From positions 120,521,779-120,585,778 of the forward strand of contig NC_044996.1 in NCBI RefSeq assembly GCF_008728515.1: a stretch of 64,000 nucleotides of DNA, given 5' to 3'. The stretch comes from Papio anubis. Its lineage: Eukaryota; Chordata; Mammalia; Primates; Cercopithecidae. Position numbers and translations under genes: made by a program. Numbering within the stretch: position 1 is the first letter of the stretch; each line of letters begins with the position of its first letter. Positions 37,601 through 49,199 of the stretch are shown piece after piece. The notes under the pieces are model-generated. The model made no database searches and was not told the DNA's origin. It saw only the letters and a list, made by a program, of their open reading frames with translations.

Positions 37601-37689
37601 GGCTACATATTAACAATGAATTTATGTAGAATATTTTTAACATTTCATGGATCCTCAGTATTCCTTTGAGAACCAAAAGGTACTCCTTA
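34671..37689. other. Intron stretch with a probable ancient repeat
   Basis: No gene seen. 36,010-36,650 carries CACAAGGAGCTCAAGGCCTG, GGCTTTCCAGAGACTG and GAAGGTTTTTAAGCTGGAAG, wording of an old mammalian interspersed repeat I cannot name. A 28-bp near-palindrome sits at 37,403-37,430. Confidence 0.5.
37403..37430. repeat. Perfect 13-bp inverted repeat with 2-nt spacer
   Basis: TTTTTAAGGGTTT, then TC, then the exact reverse complement. Just left of an old L1 and not part of any repeat I recognise. Confidence 0.9.
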
Positions 37690-39290
37690 GTTATATAAAT
37701 CTAACAAAACATGTACAGGACCCATAAGCTGAAAACTATAAAATGTTAATGGAAGAAAACAAAGAAGATCCAAATAAATGAGACATAAAGTGTTCATCTA
37801 TTGGAAGACTTGACATAATAAAGATGTCAATTCTTCCCCAATTGATATGGATTTAACACAATTCCAATAAAAATTTGTTGATAAAGACAAGCTGACTCTA
37901 AAATTTATATGGAAAGGCAAACAAACTAGAATTAAGACATTTTTCAAAAAAATAAAATGGAAGAATTGCACAAGACTTACTATAAAGCTATAGTAATCAA
38001 GATGTGTGGTATTGGTAAAAGAATAAACAGATCAATGGAAGAGAACAAAGAGTCCAGAAATAGACCCACACAAACATGCTCAAATGGTTTTTAACACGGG
38101 TGCAAAAGCAATTCAGTGGAAGAAGGATAGTCTTTTCAGCAAATGATGTTGGAACAACTGGACGCACACACACCAAAGAAAAAATTGAACTCTGCCCTAA
38201 CTTTATAAAAATTAATTCAAAATGGATCATAGACATAGATATAATATTTGAGTTCTTAGTCATGAGATCAAAAGCACAATCAACAAAAGAAAAATATTGA
38301 TATACTGGACTTGATAAAAATTAGAACTTTTTCTCTGTGAAAGACACTATCAAGAAAATGAAAAGACAAGCTACAGACTGGGACAACGTATTTGCAAATC
38401 ACACATCCAACAAAGGATCTGTATCTAGGATATATAAAGAACTTTCAAAACTTAACAGTAAAAGAATAAACAATCCATTTTTTTTAAATGGGGAAAAACT
38501 TGGGACACTTCACCAAAGTGGATATAAGGATGACAAATAAGCACATAAAAAGATGTTCAACATCATTAGTCATTAGGGAAATGTAAATTAGTATCATGAT
38601 GAGCTACCATTTCATACATATTAAAATGTCTAAAATAAAAAATACCAACAATATCAAGTGCCAGTGAGCATCCCCAGTAAATGGAACTCTCATATGCTGG
38701 GAATGAAAAAAAAAACCACCATTCTGAAAAATAGTTTGGCAATGTCTTAGATGGTGAAACATACACTTAGCATATGAGCCAGCAACCCTACGCCTGGATA
38801 TTTATCCCGGAGAAATGAAAACTCATGCACTGACAAAACAACCTGTACGTGAATGTTTATAGCATCTGAACTCATAATTTCCCCAGAATGGAAACAACCC
38901 AAATATCCTTCAGTGAGTAAATGGATCAAACAAACCGACAGATCCATGATAGAATATATTCAGCAATAAAAGGAATGAACCGAGGGAAAGAAGATAGTCT
39001 CAAAGGCTGTATAAGTCTATTTATATGACATTCTCGAAAAGACAAATTTCTACTGATGAGAACAGATCATAGTTGACAGAGTTAGGAGTGGGAAGGAGGG
39101 TGTGATTATAAAGGAATAGCAGGAGGGAGTTTTATAGGACTATTTTAGGAGTTTTAAGGGTTTTTGTAGGAACTGTTTTATATCTTGATTGTGGTGGTGA
39201 ATGCATGAATCTATACACATGCTCGAATTTGTAAAAGAACAAACTCAGCTATAGACTTGAGTAGGTTAAAATGGATGCATATTTGAATAT
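37690..39290 (+). mobile_element. Old L1 (L1M-type) ORF2 and 3' UTR
   Basis: AACAAAACATGTACAGGACC and AAGATGTCAATTCTTCCCC lead through CAAATGATGTTGGAACAACTG and the ORF2 end to a 3' UTR (GTGGTGGTGAATGCATGAATC). About 1.6 kb, many stops and indels. Confidence 0.9.
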
Positions 39291-39359
39291 AGGAAAGTTA
39301 TCTTTTTACATGGTTTAACATCTAGGTTTAATTTCTAGAAAGCAAGAGTAGTAAATATA

Positions 39360-39577
39360 CAGTTGATCCTTGAAGAACACAAGTTTGAACTGTGTGGGTC
39401 AACTTATACATGGATTGTTTTCGACCAAAACACATGAAACCCACATATATGGAGTGCTGGCTTTTCCTATCTGAGGGTTCCACAGGTCTCAATTGTGGGA
39501 CTTCAGTATGCACGGGTTTTGGTATACATGGAACACTGTCCCCCACCCCTAGTATACCTAGGGATGACTACTTGACT
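39360..39577 (+). mobile_element. Short DNA-transposon relic (Tc1/mariner-Tigger type)
   Basis: CAGTTGATCCTTGAAGAACAC follows a TA dinucleotide and AACTGTGTGGGTCAACTTATAC matches a common Tigger-like nonautonomous element; the other end (CTTGACTG) is diverged. Confidence 0.6.
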
Positions 39578-40059
39578 GTTGGAACCACTGATCATGGCGT
39601 TGAAGTTCTCTGTCTTCATGACCCACTGAAAGGATGAAATGAATTGAAGATATGATTTAGTTTTCTTTCCCAAATCCTCAGAGCTGAAATTTTCTTGTGA
39701 TGAAGCTCCAATGGAAATATTAGAATTTTCCTCCAATGTTCTTTGGAGGAATTGTCCTTCAAATTTCATTTTATATTCACAGATCATGTACCTACCCACT
39801 CCTTGCCAAGCAAAGAAACACACACCTTACAAAGTTTCATTCTGTGCATCTTTGGGATTGGCAGCATATTCAGTATGGTGGGTCCCAGATGGAAGATCAT
39901 GCCAGAAAGTATGACCCTGTTCTGATTCTTGACTGTGGTAGTAGTTATATGATTCTGTGCATTTGTCAACACTTACAGAACTGTAAACCAGAGTGAATTG
40001 TACTGAATATAAATTTAAAAACAAATTTTCAAAATGCAACCAACACTCCTCCCCCCAAA

Positions 40060-40469
40060 GTAACACACGCTTATTGCACAACACTTAAGACTAACAGAAA
40101 TATAAAGACACAAATTAAAACACCCATATCCCTACCACTCAAGATGATCACTTTTAACATTCTTGTACGTATTTTTCCAATTATTTATTTACACATGTCT
40201 ATATGTACATAGTATCTTTATCACATAACTGAATCATTCCTTATATACTAATTTGTTTCCTCCTGTTCTCCCCGTTAACATTTATCTCACATTTTCCTGT
40301 GTCTTTATTCTCACAAAATGTTGTGCCAATTGCTCAGATCATATACTTTTCCATTGATATAGCATAATGTATTTAATAAACATTTACTCTTAGATATATC
40401 CAATTTTTTTACTACCAAAAAAAAAATTCATCAATGTATATTCTTGCACATAAATTTTGGGCTTCTTTC
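40060..40469. mobile_element. Old LINE-type remnant, continued beyond an Alu
   Basis: CACCCATATCCCTACCACTC ... CACTTTTAACATTCTTGTACG ... TTTTCCATTGATATAGC; the same element seems to resume at 40,760 (ACATTTCTTTAGGATAAATTGC) after the Alu. Confidence 0.5.
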
Positions 40470-40757
40470 TTTTTTTTTGAGACGGAGTCCCACTCTGTTG
40501 CCCAGGCTGGACTGCGGTGGCGTGCTCTCGGCTCATTGCAACCTCTGCCTCCTGGGTTCAAGCGACTCTCCTGCCTCAGCCTCCCGAGTAGCTGGGATTA
40601 CAGGCATGCGCCAAGATGCCAGGCAAATTTTTATATTTTTAGTAGAGATGGGTTTCACCAGGTTGGCCAGGCTGGTCTTGAACCCCTGACGTGAGATGAT
40701 TGACTGCTCAGTCTCCCAAAGTACTAGGATTACAGGCGTGAGCCACCACACCCAGCC
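40470..40757 (-). mobile_element. AluS-like element
   Basis: Antisense dimer from TTTTTTTTGAGACGGAGTCC to GTGAGCCACCACACCCAGCC. Confidence 0.95.
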
Positions 40758-40956
40758 TGGGGTACATTTCTTTAGGATAAATTGCTAGAGCCGAAGGTGA
40801 AGGTTCTGGAATCCATAAAGTCAAAACACTTTTTATAATATTACGATGATACTATTGGTGTTTTTTCACTGTGTTGACATTTGCATTAATGGTGCAAAGT
40901 CAATGATGGGTAAAACTCTTGGCACATTAGCATCAATCAAAGTAGTGGCCCACTGT

Positions 40957-41275
40957 GGCCAGGTGCGGTGGCTCAACGCCTATAATCCCAGCACTTTGGG
41001 AGGTCGAGGTGAGGCGGGTGAATCACCTGGGTCAGGAGTTCAAGACCAGCCTGGCCAACATGGTGAAACCCCATCTCTACTAAAAATACAAAAATTAGCC
41101 GGGCATGGTGGTGGGTGCCTATAAGCCCAGGTACTCGGGAGGCTGAGGCAGGAGAATAGCTTGAACCCAGAAGGCAGAGGTTGCAGGGACCCAAGATCAC
41201 ACCACTGTACCCCAGCTTGGGGTACAGAGTGAGACTCCATCTCAAAACAACAACAACAAGAACAACAACAACAAC
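40957..41275 (+). mobile_element. AluS-like element with (CAA)n tail
   Basis: GGCCAGGTGCGGTGGCTC ... CTCCATCTC followed by AAAACAACAACAACAAG repeats. GTAGTGGCCC before and GTAGCGGCCC after look like its duplication. Confidence 0.93.
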
Positions 41276-41454
41276 GTAGCGGCCCCAAACTGTACTATTC
41301 ATTATTGTATTTCTCATCATCATGTGCCCAGAATCTAACAAATAGATAACTAAGCCAATTTCACTAAAGAAAGTCCTCAATGAAAATAAAATTCTATTAA
41401 ATTGCAACCTTTAAATATATATCCTTTTATTATCATGTGTTGAAGTACGGTATT

Positions 41455-42116
41455 TGTTTCCAGGCAAAGCATCTGTGCAACTGTCTGAGTTGCAAGCTGA
41501 ACTAATCACTCTGTTCAAAGAACACCATCTTTACTTAAAAGAATAACTGATAGATAACTATGGTTATCCAGACCTGGGTGTCTGGCAGACATCTTCTCAA
41601 AAATTAACCAACTGATCCTGTGACTTCAAGAAAAACCAACTGACAGTACTTGTAAGCAATGACAAATTTCTAGCTTTCAATTAGTTTTCACTGGAACATT
41701 TGTATACACCACCATGAGCTCAACAGCTTCCCAATATTTAGACTTTTTTGACGAAACTGGTGATGATATGAACAAATGTGATTTCAAAAAAATTGTATAA
41801 TGAATTTGGAAATTCTTCATGTCAGTGAACCAGTATTTTCTAAGTGACGAAGGCATGATGTTACAAAATCATGCATAGGTAAATGATCTGCTCAAAGTGC
41901 AAGACAGAGCAATGGATTTTAATATACCAGAGCACAAAAAGTTTACTGATATAATTTCAGATTCCACACTGTAAATAACCTTTAAGGAACTATATCATTA
42001 CAAGATGTGGTGTAGTGACAAAAAAAGAATATCCACATAAAGTAAAACTCTTCATTTTCCTCAGTACTTTAAGAGTATACAGGGGTCCCACAAACCAAAA
42101 GGTTTGAGAACCACTG
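41455..42116 (+). pseudogene. hAT-Charlie transposase fossil with 3' terminal repeat
   Basis: The segment follows a hAT-type transposase coding region: ACCATCTTTACTTAAAAG, ACTATGGTTATCCAGACCTG, GTGAACCAGTATTTTC and TGGTGTAGTGACAAAAAAAG. It ends at the hAT terminal repeat GGTTTGAGAACCACTG (42,101-42,116). Frames are broken by stops and small indels throughout, so no protein is made. The 5' end is lost. Assignment to Charlie rests on the terminal repeat and on recall of related genomic copies. Confidence 0.65.
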
Positions 42117-42575
42117 TGCTATACCACTTACATACATTCGTCAGTAAGAGAATCTATTTTGCTGGAAAATTTTAAAGAGGTCTCTCTTGAATCTGGGCTT
42201 TCCTTTGATCTTTCTTTGCTGATCTATTTCTGGAAGAAGTGGCTCTTGAGGGAAAGCTGTAGTTGAGAGAAATCATCCTCAAAAGATTAGCCATAACTTT
42301 ACCCACATAATTTATAAATCCTTAGTATACATATAGATGTAAATCCTGGACAGTTTTCTTTTTTTCTTGCCACTTCATGCCAAGATTCTTGAACATTCTT
42401 TGATGGTGGATGGACACTGAAGCCCTGCTAGGCTGGGCTCCTGAGAGCTGGACTGGCAAATCATCTAGGTTCCCAGAAGCATCAAGAGCTCCTCCAACAG
42501 CCAAGAAACCATGAGCACTTGAATGGTCTGAATGAGGCCAAAGATCTTCCAGTAAACAAGCTGGGTGATGGACCT

Positions 42576-43067
42576 TGTTGGGAGCAAGCCCCCTCAAAAT
42601 CTGGCCATAAACTGGCCCCAAAACTGGCCATGAACAAAATCTCTGCAGCACTACGACATGTCCATAATGGCCTTAACATCCAAGCTGGAAGGCTGTGGGT
42701 TTATGGGAATGAGGGCAAGGAACACCTGGCATTAAAGGCATTCTTAAGCCACAAACAAAAGCTTGAGCGATTTATGCCTTAAGGGCATGTTCCTGCTGCA
42801 GTTAACTAGCCCAACCTATTCATTTAATTCGGCCCATCCCTTCATTTCCCATAAGGGATACATTTAGTTAATTTAATTTCTATAGAAACAATGCTAATGA
42901 CTGGTTTGCTGTTAATAAATATGTGACTAAATCTCTGTTTGGGGCTCTCAGCTCTGAAGGCTAAGACCCCTGATTTCCCACTTCACGCCCCTATATTTCT
43001 GCGTGTGTGTCTTTAATTCGTCTAGCGCCGCTGGGTTAGGGTCTCCCCGACCAAGCTGGTCTCTGCA
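42576..43067 (+). mobile_element. Solo LTR of an ERVK-type provirus (MER9-like)
   Basis: 492 bp bounded by TG (TGTTGGGAGCAAGCC) and CA (GGTCTCTGCA). A perfect 5-bp duplication GACCT flanks it (42,571-42,575 and 43,068-43,072). It has AATAAA at 42,914-42,919 and the U5-like CTAGCGCCGCTGGGTTAGGG. No internal viral genes are present, so it arose by LTR recombination. It lies antisense to POLA1. The family name MER9 (HERVK9) is from memory. Confidence 0.75.
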
Positions 43068-43212
43068 GACCTCACAAAACTACCCACCCTGAAAGTTATA
43101 CTATAGCACAGTAAAAACGAAAACAAAAACTTGGAAGAAGTGTCAAGAGTCAGATGAGTTTTGAACCAAGACAAAAAGTTATACATTGGTTTTCAAAAGC
43201 AAGCTAAGGTCA

Positions 43213-43510
43213 GCTGGGAACGGTGGCTCGTGCCTATAATATCCCAGCACTTTGGGAGGTCAAGGCAGGCGGATCACCTGAGGTCGGGAGTTCGAGATCA
43301 GCCTGACCAACATGGAGAAACCCCTTCTCTACTAAAAATACAAAATTAGCCGGGGGTGGTGGCACGTGCCTGTAATCCCAGCTACTCGGGAGGCTGAGGC
43401 AGGAGAATCACTTGAACCTGGGAGGCAGAGGTTGCAGTGAGCCGAGATCATGCCATTGCACTCCAGTCTGGGCAACAACAGCGAAACTCTGTCTCAAAGA
43501 GAAAAAAAAA
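43213..43510 (+). mobile_element. AluSx-like element with long duplication
   Basis: Full dimer from AGCTGGGAACGGTGGCTC; an extra AT sits in the left arm (TATAATATCCCAGC). Flanked by AAAGCAAGCTAAGGTCA at 43,196-43,212 and 43,511-43,527. Confidence 0.96.
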
Positions 43511-43529
43511 AAAGCAAGCTAAGGTCAAC

Positions 43530-45907
43530 ACGTGATTTATGCCAAGCTCAAAACAAACCAACACCCATCATTTGGAAAACAACAGTGCTCTAACTCTCAT
43601 CAGTAGTAGTATTTCTTGGAATCCAGGCTTAGAGAATTTTTCCATGGCACCTTGGAAAGGCAGCTGAATTAACCTCCTTCTAAACAGAAATACGGTTATT
43701 CCATTAAGACAAGACTAAGCTAGACAGGATCATCTGGAAATTCCTATCTGCAACTATCTACAAAGGGCTGATTTGCATGTGTGAACCAAAATGTAAATTC
43801 TCTGGGCAAACCAAATATGAAAAACAGCCATCGCCTGGGGGCACTCTCCTCCCATCTCTTGTTGACGCATGCAGCAGAGAACTGATAGTAGTTCCGTTTT
43901 GTTCCTTGAAGTCAAGAAGGTCAACTGTGTGAAAATCTCACTTTTGAAAGGTTAAATGAAATCTGTTCTGGTTCAATTTCTTACTCCACTACAAGATAGT
44001 AGCTCCAGATGGCTGGAGTTAGACCTGAAGTTGAGTTTTTCCTAAATACACAAGGTTCGAGAAATCAAACTGAAGAAAGGAATTCTACCGTTTTGGCACA
44101 AGTAGTTTTCTGTTTTTACCCACTTGTTTTCAGGTATCTGACAACTCCTATGGCATTTCCTCAGCATTTCAAAAAGCTTCCAATTTTCCCATCAGAGGAC
44201 GCAAACCGTAACAGAAGTTGCTGAAACCCCAGGTTCAACACATGTGCTTCTTTTCAATGGCTGTACTAGTCCATTGCTGGATGGCTATCATCAGCCTTCT
44301 GGACTCATACCCTAGTCAGCCTTGTGACCTGGCCTAGCTTGTAATGCGAATGGCGAAGGCTCTTGATCCATCCTACTCTAAGAGTGACTGCAGAGAAGAT
44401 GCTAAGCAACTTGGTATCCATAACTGGCTGTCTTCCAAGTTATTATGGGCAGGATACTGGACTAAGATCTCCAAGTATGGTCACAGTCTTGATGCTACTA
44501 TGTGTGACCTGGGAGAGTCACCTGATAGCACCAACCTCTCAGAACATCATGAACTCATTCAATAAAATTTACCGAGCACCTATCAGGTTAGGCACAATCC
44601 TGGGTGCTGTAGTATTCTGTGCTACTGTAATATTCTAAGATGTAGTATTCTGCAGTATTCTGTGCTATTGCCTTGAAGGAGTTATAGCCTAGTATCCATT
44701 TCCCAACGCTGACTTTAAGACTCTATTCACCAACACTGAAAAGGAAACTACCTTATTGGCAAACTGAAGGGAGGGCCAAGAGGAAACACAGCAGTTTGGT
44801 ATCCTAAATAGATGGGAGAGGGAGCTTCTAGATGGATACCTTGGAGAGACCTTGGAAAGACCTGGGCACCAAGGCCCCGGCCCAGGTCTGAATCTCTGGT
44901 GTTTCTGAGCACACAAAAGGAACACAGCTAGCCATGTTCATTCATCATGTCTCAGATTGGAACAGTGATAATTAATAATGAGTTCTCTCTAGGCACTTTC
45001 TCAGCACCTTAAGTGCATTATCCCATGTAGTCCTCATTATGATCTTACGGGGTGGGTACTATTATTTACCATGATCATTTCATAGGCTAGGAAACCGTAG
45101 CTTAGAGAAGTTCAGTACCTAGCCCAAGTTACAGATTTGGTAAGAGACTAGCAGTGGCTAGTCTGATCACTGATAAAATGGAGTGCTAAGCTTTCAGAAT
45201 GCAGGGAAAGCAATGGAAAGGGCTACGGCTATAACTGCCTTCATCCCCGACAAAAGACTTAGGAGGGTGGATATCCATATGTAGGGAATGATACGGGTAA
45301 GGGAGAGACTACGAACCAAGCTCAGATCTCGTCAGTAGCTCTGGGGTTAGTCCTCAATCGGCAACAATATTCTCTGCAGTCTCAGCACCTCAGAATTTGG
45401 TGATGGTTCCATGTTAGTCCCCCAAAATCATGCTCTAGATCTGAGCCTCCCCAAACCGGGTTCATGCCATAAGGTCGTGATTAAATGAAATAAAAGATAA
45501 AGCAGTCTTCTCATAAATGTTAGTTATTCTACAAAGGATAAAAGTCAAGTGGTATAAATGGCTGCATCTGAACTTATTTGCTTATTAGAACTCCTTTACA
45601 ACAATACTATACACCATGATAAGCTGCTTGTATAGAATACATAGCTGGCATGTTTTAGGGAACTGGATTTGATTGTTACTTAGATTTGTACAATGATAAA
45701 TTACTTACAATGAGATTCTATTCCAGTCACCAGTCCCTTGTTCTTAATTTTTCTGTGAGAACATGCCATGGCACAGCAGCAAAATGTTATACCTGACTCA
45801 AAAAAATGAGCTTGCTTGACAATAACAACAACAAAAATTAGCCATTCCAAATAAAAACATACCAATCCTCCATGAATGGACACTGGTGTTAGAATGCCAC
45901 ATTTAAG
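43530..45907. other. Intron stretch, mostly unassigned
   Basis: No gene seen. A MIR lies at 45,000-45,140. 44,609-44,670 has a small imperfect tandem repeat of GTAGTATTCTGTGCTA. Confidence 0.55.
45000..45140 (+). mobile_element. MIR fragment
   Basis: CCTTAAGTGCATTATCCCATG, GGGTGGGTACTATTATT and AGAGAAGTTCAGTACCTAGCC follow MIR order. Confidence 0.75.
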
Positions 45908-46500
45908 GCCGGGCATGGTGGCTCATGCCTGTAATCTCAACACTTTGGGAGGCCAAGGAGGGAGGATTGCTGGAGGCCAGGAGTTCAAGACCAGTCTGGG
46001 AAACATAGTGAGACCCTGTCTATACAAAACTTAAAATAAAAAATCAGCTGGCCAGGCACGGTGGCTCACACCTGTAATCCCAGCACTTTGGGAGACTGAG
46101 GTAAGCGGATCACGACGTCAGGAGATCGAGACCATCCTGGCTAACACGGTGAAACCCCACCTCTACTAAAAATACAAAAAATTAGCCGGGCGTGGTGGCG
46201 GGTGCCTGTAGTCCTAGCTACTTGGGAGGCTGAGGGAGGAGAATGGCATGAACCCAGAGGCGGAGCTTGCAGTGAGCCAAGATTGCGCCACTGCACTCCA
46301 GCCTGGGCGACAGAACAAGACCCTGTCCCCCCCCCAAAAAAATTAGCTGGGTATGGTAGTATGTGCCTGTAGTACTGGCTACTTGGGAGGCTGAGGCGGG
46401 AGGACTGCTGGAGTTCAAGGCTGCAGTGAGCCATGACTGTACCACTGCACACCACCCTGGGTGACAGAATAACACTCTATCTGTAAAAATTAAAAAGAAA
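45908..46500 (+). mobile_element. Old AluJ-like element split by a younger AluY
   Basis: The left part is 45,908-46,049 and the right part 46,336-46,500; between them sits the AluY at 46,050-46,335. The short duplication AAAAAATCAGCT / AAAAAAATTAGCT at the junctions supports insertion into the mid-linker. Confidence 0.93.
46050..46335 (+). mobile_element. AluY-like element with poly(C) tail start
   Basis: GGCCAGGCACGGTGGCTCAC ... GGAGCTTGCAGTGAGCC ... GACCCTGT, followed by a ten-C run (46,326-46,335 region) instead of the usual CTCAAAA. Confidence 0.94.
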
Positions 46501-47519
46501 AAAGGAATAAAAATAAAGAATATCACATTTTAAAAATGCAGTTTGGTATCCCTGGCATTTATTTATGTTTGGCTTCCCAATCAAATAGTATGAAGCAAAA
46601 ACAAATACTAATTTTCAATATGTTCTTTTCGTTTGGTTTTAATAAGATTTAGGATGAGTTCTATGGATTCCTAAAAAAATTACCCTTCTTCAAGCACCGC
46701 TGGGCAGCATGGATTGGGCTGCCTGTGATGTTGAATGGGTGGGATGGATATCTATTGCTTCTTTGTATGCCTTTTGTACCACTTATAATTATGCTGTTAG
46801 AGTCTACAAAAAAGAAACCAAATTTATTCATTTCAAATGTTCTAAATATAAATGCAGAAGCAAGGAAATAAACAGTAATTCCAAAAGTGCTTAGAGTTTA
46901 AACTTTTTGAAGTAATATACCTACGATTCTACCGCATATTGCAACCTATAACCTAAAAACTATCAAACCACATCACCACAGGTAAGAAATGAGAAATTTT
47001 GAGGGTTATTGAACACTGCATATTTGCAATGAAACTACAGTAGAGTTACTGAATACCATTGCATGGCTCTAAAACTCACAGGTCCACCTGCACAAGATAG
47101 CTCTGTTGAGAAGTGAAAGACAACGGAAATGAGAAGCCTTGTTAGTGATTTACATGGGTGTGGGCAAGAGGGATAGAGTGGGAGGCTGCTTCATCTCTAA
47201 TTTATCAGATTTATTTATTTAGTTTTGTGCATTCCTAACAAAATTACCCTTTTTCAAGTACTGTTGGGAGCCATGAATGGTGCTTACTTGTGATGCTAAA
47301 TGGGTGTGTATTTTTGTGAAGTGAATATTTTAACCAATATTTTACCCTGCCCTCATTGCACTTTTGATAAAAGGCAGCTCTAATTCAATCCCCGGCTTAA
47401 CAACATTATGCTTGGGGGTTGTTATTAATTTTGTCCTCTAGGAATGCATATCTACTTTAAAATTTAAAAGTTTTTTTTTTTTTAACTTACAAAGATGAAA
47501 AACAAGCTTAATATGGACT

Positions 47520-47814
47520 TTTTTTTTTTTGAGACGGAGTCTTGTTCTGTCGCCCAGGCTGGAGTGCAGTGGCGCCATCTCGGCTCACTACAAGCTTCGC
47601 CTCCTGGGTTCACGCCATTCTCCTGCCTCAGCCTCCCGAGTAGCTAGGACTACAGGTGCCCGCCACCAAGCCTGGCTAGTTTTTTTTTTTTTTTTAAAGT
47701 AGAGATGGGGTTTCACCGTGTTAGCCAGGATGGTCTCAATCTCCTGACCTCGTGATCCTCCCGCCTCAGCCTCCCAAAGTGCTTGGATTACAGGCGTGAG
47801 CCACCATGCCCGGC
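47520..47814 (-). mobile_element. AluY-like element with duplication
   Basis: Antisense dimer, AluY-type wording (CTCGTGATCCTCCCGCCTC). Its middle A-linker has grown to about 16 T (around 47,680). Perfect 10-bp duplication AATATGGACT at 47,510-47,519 and 47,815-47,824. Confidence 0.96.
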
Positions 47815-47824
47815 AATATGGACT

Positions 47825-49199
47825 CTTCATACACTACGAAGCATCCCACTCTACTTCCTGGTGTGTGGCCTCTTCCAAAAGAACTCACAGCCACCATGGT
47901 AAGGCTCAGCATCATTGGTCAAATGCTCTCTTCTTCCCTAGGTGCTTAAACATGTATGCATAAGGAAGTTTTCACATCATAAGGCAACATACACTGCACA
48001 TTATTTTTTAAATTCCTCATAAATGTGGGTTCAAAAGAGATTTAAAAATGTGGCTTATGACACAATACACTAAGAAATAAAAGAGAAAAATACAAGGAGA
48101 GAACAGAAAGAGAGTAACAAAGCTAGGCATCCACTTTCTTTGCCACGTTATATAGAGATAGATTCTTCTATCAGGACAATGAAAGTACATTTAGGCTGGG
48201 TGCTATTGTGCATCATGATGATATTTCTGGTTAATGTCTCTGTGCCTGGTATTTGGTTTGGGGAAAAAACAAATTAAGTCTATTGAGTTGGGGACAGGTA
48301 TATACTGAAATGCAGAGTTGTCAGTGCCATAAAAAACAGAAAAGTAACAAAGAACTTTATTTGTCATGGCTTTCATGACCTTAAAATATTGTAGAATTTT
48401 GTGTTAATCCAAGAATCCTGTATGCCACTAATAAATCTTACGTCAATCTGACAGCAATGTAAAAAATTTTAAGGAAAAAACAGCAAAATATAACCTTTAC
48501 TTGTCAGTTCCTTTGGCTACTAAACATCAAGATATATATACTTCTGAGAGCAAGGGCTGTGGCAGAGATCACACATAAAACAGAAAGAAAGCACAGCCCC
48601 TGTCCTCAAAAAGCTTAATTCAGGAGAATTCTGAGATTATAAAGCCTACAACAACTTTCTATGGAGTGAGACCACCAATTTCTGGCCCTACCAACTATCA
48701 GAGGTTACCATACGCATGGTACCAACAAGCTGTTCACGTGTTCTTTTGAGATGAAGGGCCAGCCCCATCTAAGGCCAGCAATATCTCAATGTTTAAAAAT
48801 CATAGTAAAGTACTCATATAATGTACAAGTGGCTAGAAACACTAAAAGGCTGGTGGGGAACACACTTCGCCCCATCGGAATACTCTAAAACCTGCATAAG
48901 CCATCAATGAAAATTTAGGAACATATTTAAGTTGACTATCACTATTGCATTTTCTAGAGCCTCCACCTTTAAAGGCAAATGGCTCTTTAAGTATTAAAAT
49001 GGGGGTTTAATATACTTTAAAAAGAACAGTACTTGAGATGAATGTAAATGACCCAATACCCTCCTCCCAGGTACCAAGAGGGGTCGCATTTCCTATTTAT
49101 CAGCAAGTCATCAGGATAGGCCAGAATCTCAATCTCAGACTCTCTTCTGTGGCTGCTTCTTGGATGGCTGAGGGGAACACTTCAAAAATGAACCAGCTA
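47825..49199. other. Intron stretch, unassigned
   Basis: Start of a 10.9-kb block without Alu or recognisable L1. 48,590-48,640 (CCCCTGTCCTCAAAAAGC) may be a trace of an ancient repeat. Confidence 0.5.

Noticed and set aside
40973..41407. 144-residue minus-strand open frame
   Set aside because: It is an Alu read in reverse with its CAA tail; typical Alu-derived frame.
42576..43067. Possible full provirus
   Set aside because: Only one LTR with matching flanking duplications; no internal viral sequence on either side.
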